Below are positions 59,438 to 64,000 of a stretch of DNA of 64,000 bases, piece by piece. Each line of letters begins with the position of its first letter. The stretch's first letter is position 1. A program made the position numbers and the translations under genes. The notes under the pieces were generated by a model, which was not told the origin of the DNA, searched no databases, and saw only the letters and a list, made by a program, of their open reading frames with translations. Source of the stretch: Camillea tinctor (taxonomy: Eukaryota > Ascomycota > Sordariomycetes > Xylariales > Xylariaceae); assembly GCA_022578605.1 (NCBI GenBank), contig MU394062.1, positions 744,001-808,000 on the forward strand, read 5' to 3'.

Positions 59438-62400
59438 GTTATCGGTATGAATGAATATGCGTTTTTGATATTTAGTAGTGTGAAGTTGAGACTAATTACT
59501 GTAGAGCGACAACAACAATTTCCCGAGGGTTTGTCGTATGATCGGAAAGCTAGAATGGCCCTAACCTGGACGAGATCGGGAGACGAACAATATATGAGAA
59601 ATAACTAACTAGGTTAATACCTTCAGTCGATGCGTTTTTCGCAAATATGGCAACCAGCTGCGAAAAACGCACACGTAGCCCCAGTCCTTGGGTGCTTAAT
59701 CTAGACGCCTATTTTCCTGTGCAAGTGACAGCAGCGTAACCCTCTAGCTGGAACTTATTTATGGATCGCCCCTCGTTAAGAGGGGGAGGTCTAGGGTAAC
59801 TACCTAGGTTAGTTCCCTATTGGCCTGAGCTTCTGGAATGCGTCTAACGTCCGTGAAGTAAATATACTCCGAGGTATGAATTTGGACCTACTTTCGTTCT
59901 ATATAAAAAGCTGACTTAGATTGAGATAGATTAATATTTGTGGAAATTTATTCATTTATACCTCCTACCAGACTATCTTCTTATGTCAACATGCTATAGT
60001 ATTCATCCTGAGATTAATAACATTATGCTGATATAAGATCCTATGGAAGGGGAACAGTGTTTCTCTGGAACGAAGAGAAATCGTTCAAAACTAGCCAATG
60101 GAGCCGTACGTAGGATCAATGTGAATGAATGAGCATAGGTATCCCAAAGTGTATAGATAACTAGCAGACAGAAGAAAATTTCTGTGTATATGAACCTGAA
60201 TTAGCATGCACTTCTAGTTTTAATTCTTCAAGTAACAGCAACTATGCTTTCTCTCTATATAGGGTATGTATCGTGAAAGGGATACTACACCTAAAAGGTT
60301 TTGGCTGCTTTCATAATATTATCTCTTTCATTGTCTTTCACTTTTTAATAATCTATTCTGACACCTCCTACCCTGTGTGGGATCAAAACAGCAGGCCGTC
60401 TCCTGCAAGTATCCTAGTGTTCAATAACTCTATATGCGTTAATACAGACTATCTTTCATGCGACATCTAAAGGGGACCTCAATAGCAATATATTCCACGG
60501 CTACCTAGGATATTTGGCTTATCAAATGTAGAACGGTTTGTTTGCAATCTCTCATCCCCCTTTCTGAGGGATATGTGCTGCTTCATACCCTAGTGTCACA
60601 CACACCACAACTATTGGCAGTATCAATGCCACAATCATAACTGGGTTCCAAACCTGCAGTTTACAAACGAAACATAATTACGTGGCCAGTAGAAGTTATG
60701 TGACCATTTGAAGGCTGTCCTAGGACTGTCAGGCGCTGCATATGGAGACAACCTCGTTCCACCCCAGGAACTCCGCCATCCTGGATCTTGCGCTTAGTTG
60801 ACTAAACAGTCCCATTTTGATTCCTGCAGACGTTCCGATACCTCTAGTTACGAAGTACCTTAGCTTACAGGCCATCCTGTAGTTATCGATAAAAACATAA
60901 CGAGGAGGCCATCGACTTGAAAATAGTCAGACTTCAGGGGAGTTGTAAACAAGTCAAATATAAATAAACTGAGAGATTATGATGAAAGCAGAAAGTTTCC
61001 CACATAGCTAGTAAGCTCTTTGCTAATAATAATGCAGAGATACCTAAAATGTAAGTGATACGTCACTTGTTAGGTGAAGAAGTAGTAGTAAAAGTTATGC
61101 AGGTGGTCCCTTGAGACTCGAACGACCATCCCGTCTGGACTTAGCTCTTCTAAACCTAATGTCTGCATCCCCAAAAATTCTTCTGTGCTGGATTCAAAAT
61201 CTGCCTTGGCTCCTACCCAAACCATTATGGGTCAAGGTACAGGCTACGTGATCAATTTTTGGATTTACCCTTCATCCTATGAAAGAGAAGACGTTTATAA
61301 TGGCTATTAAGACGTAAAGCTGAATAATCTATAATCAAGGCTTGATGTTGCAACCCCGGATTTTAAGCTCATGTTAGAATGGAGTCGTTACGCACGTAGC
61401 ATTTCTTCTTTAATTTAATTATTAATCTACTACATGGATTATACGGGGATCAAGATATCTCGCGCGAACTTACAACCCGATGTCCGAGGCAAAGTAGGTG
61501 TATTGGCAACCCCTCATTAACGGCACAAAATGAATAGGATGTTCCTTACAGTAGAAAATACAAACAATGTTGAGAGGTCTAGTCTTGCTAGTTTCCTTTA
61601 CTAGATGGAATAACCTTTTACGACCGTCTCTTTCCGCAGAATGACTCCAATCACAACCTCTTCAGAGAGGCTGAAGGCCTCCCATCTTTCTGACTTCACC
61701 TTCCTGGAGTATTTGATTCAGGAGGCTTCATTAATTTGTTTTTAGCATCTAGACTTTTCGATTATAAGAACTGTTAAAGTCTAGGAGTAGTAATAGATAG
61801 AACAATAACCAGTAGTTAGGAATTTGAATAGTGTCTTACCAGAACTTCTTTGCATAGAGCATCCACCCACACCAGTCATTATTTCTCTTACCTCATTCGC
61901 ATGCACCTGGTCGTATTACGCATAGACTTTCATTAGGCAAGCAAGTATCCTGAAAAGCCGACCCCTAGACTGACCCTGAGTCCTGTGCCTAGCCTTCGCG
62001 TGCATATGCATACACCATGATAGGAAAAGGGGGAAGGGGTTTGGGTTGGGGTAGATGCCTAAGAAATTGACATAACATTCCACCTAATATGGCTTCACGA
62101 TTACGCGGGAAAAGATAGGGGAATACAGATTTCTCCCTTTTCTACTCTTACTCGATTTGCATTCAATATTGATTATATTAAGTACAATTCAGATTGTGAA
62201 GTTCCCCCTTGCCACTTTGAATATCCGTCTCTAGGACTTTATATGCCTGATAATAGCACTCTCATGTGACGTTACAGAACGTGTTTTCAGGCCAGGAAAA
62301 AACGTGGCCAGAACCATGGCTGCATGTTGTATATGATGTCGTTGAGTCTTAACCACGTCACCTGGGGTGTTTGTAAGACAAACAAAAAAAAGGGTCCAAG

Positions 62401-63615
62401 ACCTCATTCTCCTGTAAGGCTGCGGGAAATTTTTCTCTATGGCGGGGGATGCATTAACCCCAGATCTTCTTCCCCCGCAAACCATAGCCAGATGTTATTA
62501 CTATGACAAACGACCTTCCTTTTTCTATATTCATCAGCCACCACCCACATATAAAGAATCAATCGACCCTGTGGCTTATAAGAAGAAGCTGACGTGATAA
62601 ACTGCCCAGGGAACAGGCATGATCCCGTCAGTAAAACACGGCTGGGCGAATAGGATGAAGTCAACGGCAAGTGGATATCGTGGACCTTCCCCAAGCTTGC
62701 CAACCTGGCGGCTCAGTTTACCCCCAAGAGTAAGTTACACTACATTTTAAAAATGAGATTCAATGGCCACGTGAGAAGAAATAAGACATGTTTGCGTTTT
62801 CGCCTCAAGACCTACCCAGTAAACATCCCAAAACTCTCCTGATCGATTAGGCATGCCAGAGAGGTGAGCAGGGGACCTGAGTGGGGCTTCTGATATAGGA
62901 GAGAGATCGAGACTGAAAAAAAGAAAGGCAAAGTAGAGTGAGTTATTTGAGTAACTGAAAAAGAAACTATATAAAGTTAAAGCCATTAGATATGAAGAGA
63001 TAGCGACTGTCAAGCTGCTCGTTCGTCTATAAACATTAAACGATGTTAAGCTTCTAGAACGTTGCACCGGATCGCCATCACATAAATTAACCTTACCGAC
63101 ATCTTGATGAATGTCCAGCAGGATCGAAGTACCACACAAAGGAATCGCCGGATACTACGTAGCGGCCCATCAAGAAAAATCGGGGTCTAGATCATAACGT
63201 AAGGGGGTGGGGATGCAAACAAAACACGCTGATGAGCGAGACAATGCCGATATATCCACATAGGACGAATTATGGGACAGAATCGGACATCAATGGCTAA
63301 TTAGACTGTGAATTTCAGTATATCGGCTGTAATCTACCTCATGAGGCCTCATGATACATAGTTTTTATTCCTGTTCTAGGTTTAGGCCACAGTTCATCCA
63401 TTGAACCTTGCAGTCCATTTATTCGTTCCGGGCAGAGTCAATGTGGGTAATTTAAGTCGACGACAATGATTTTTTTAGCGCCGTAAAGTTTGTACAGACA
63501 GACTTTCTGGGGTATGGGGAATTTATGTAATGAATTGTGCGCAAACCGTGGGTGAATGTCGTCGTTGTGCTGAAGGTTGAGGAAAATTCGATCGATTCAA
63601 TGAAGCTTCACTGAA
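59438..63615. other. Gene-poor AT-rich block
   Basis: No gene supported over 4.2 kb. ORFs are short. A tRNA T-arm-like stretch (GTTCGAGTCTC on the minus strand near 61110) lacks the rest of a cloverleaf. ACCTAGGTTAG palindromes occur near 59800. Confidence 0.4.
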
Positions 63616-63623
63616 TATAAATA
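63616..63623 (+). promoter_or_regulatory. TATA box of secreted protein gene
   Basis: TATAAATA 209 bases before the ATG, followed by a CT/CA-rich leader, as in well-expressed fungal genes. Confidence 0.5.
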
Positions 63624-63824
63624 CTCGAGGTAAATCCACCTGATACGAAATCTATCTCCAGACTTCTCATCACTATCCTTCAGACTCTAACACCAATCTT
63701 ATCTACTCACTACACTATTAAGTCTCATAGATACACCATCACCCTCCATCATAAACTCTTTCACCTCTTACATACCTATTCTACAACTGCCTTGTTACCT
63801 CAACCAGAAGACAACTACTTCACC

Positions 63825-64000
63825 ATGCATTTCCCACGTGCTTTCACTGTCCTTACTGCTGCCCTCAGCTCTACCGGCGTCTACGCCGCGGCTGAGGACA
63901 GCATGGAAGCCTTCGCCCTCCCTGAGGGCTACACTGGCAAGCTCACCATCAACCGGGATGATCTAGCCAAGTGCGCTAAGGTTGACCTCCCAACCACGTC
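63825..64000 (+). CDS. Secreted protein, N-terminal part (runs off the edge)
   Basis: The frame is open from the ATG at 63825 to the window end (58 complete codons). It starts MHFPRAFTVLTAALSSTGVY, a signal peptide with likely cleavage after VYA-A. The mature part begins AEDSMEAFALPEGYTGKL and has one cysteine so far (LAKCAKV). Codon use is strongly C/G-ending, as in expressed genes. The family cannot be told from this fragment; a small secreted or cell-wall protein is most likely, and an effector-type protein is possible. A TATA box and a long CT/CA-rich leader lie upstream. Confidence 0.75.
   Translation, partial: MHFPRAFTVLTAALSSTGVYAAAEDSMEAFALPEGYTGKLTINRDDLAKCAKVDLPTT

Noticed and set aside
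61085..61160. tRNA-like T arm (GGTCGTTCGAGTC) on the minus strand
   Set aside because: No matching acceptor stem or anticodon arm could be folded.

Overview
The window looks like nuclear DNA of a filamentous ascomycete (Pezizomycotina, probably a Sordariomycete). Genes carry short GT-AG introns (mostly 45-140 bp) with CTAAC-type branch points. Gene families include a CFEM/PTH11-type receptor, a Zn2Cys6 transcription factor, Rpf2, a CHORD protein, a DUF1765 protein, Erg28 and an RBR ubiquitin ligase. Intergenic DNA is long, AT-rich and littered with homopolymer runs and small palindromes such as ACCTAGGT. The species assignment is inference.

Layout: a CFEM-PTH11 receptor (minus, 388-2650) is followed by about 9 kb with no convincing gene. 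A compact block then holds a zinc alcohol dehydrogenase (11951-13179, plus), the ribosome biogenesis factor RPF2 (13767-15057, plus) and a small conserved protein (15337-15771, minus). The stretch 16-25 kb has only a proline-rich ORF and decayed retroelement traces. The DUF1765 protein occupies 25480-29368. A tRNA-like gene with its own T-tract terminator lies at 31344-31415, an F-box-like remnant at about 32.6-32.9 kb, and a Upc2-like Zn2Cys6 factor at 34050-35612. A second compact block at 38.3-42.1 kb holds an HpcH/HpaI aldolase, a glutaredoxin-like protein and a CHORD-CS co-chaperone. After another gene-poor stretch come a four-helix membrane protein (47386-48413, minus) and a mitochondrial-looking protein (49423-50784, minus). 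An RBR E3 ligase (56139-58167, minus) and an Erg28-like protein (58970-59437, minus) follow. The start of a secreted protein runs off the right edge (63825 onward).

Functionally this is mostly housekeeping or conserved fungal content (ribosome assembly, Hsp90 co-chaperoning, sterol synthesis, ubiquitination, redox), plus environment-facing genes (receptor, alcohol dehydrogenase, secreted protein). I see no biosynthetic cluster, CRISPR array or intact transposon. The clearest unusual signals are repeated LTR/primer-site-like relics in the AT-rich blocks, the tRNA-like gene with a CCA anticodon, a near-perfect TCCGCGGA-type palindrome upstream of the small conserved gene, a PTH11 receptor with a reduced CFEM domain and one very long intron, and a proline-rich ORF with an in-frame 84-bp duplication. 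All exon models were read by eye from splice signals, reading frame and family motifs, and none was tested against transcripts.
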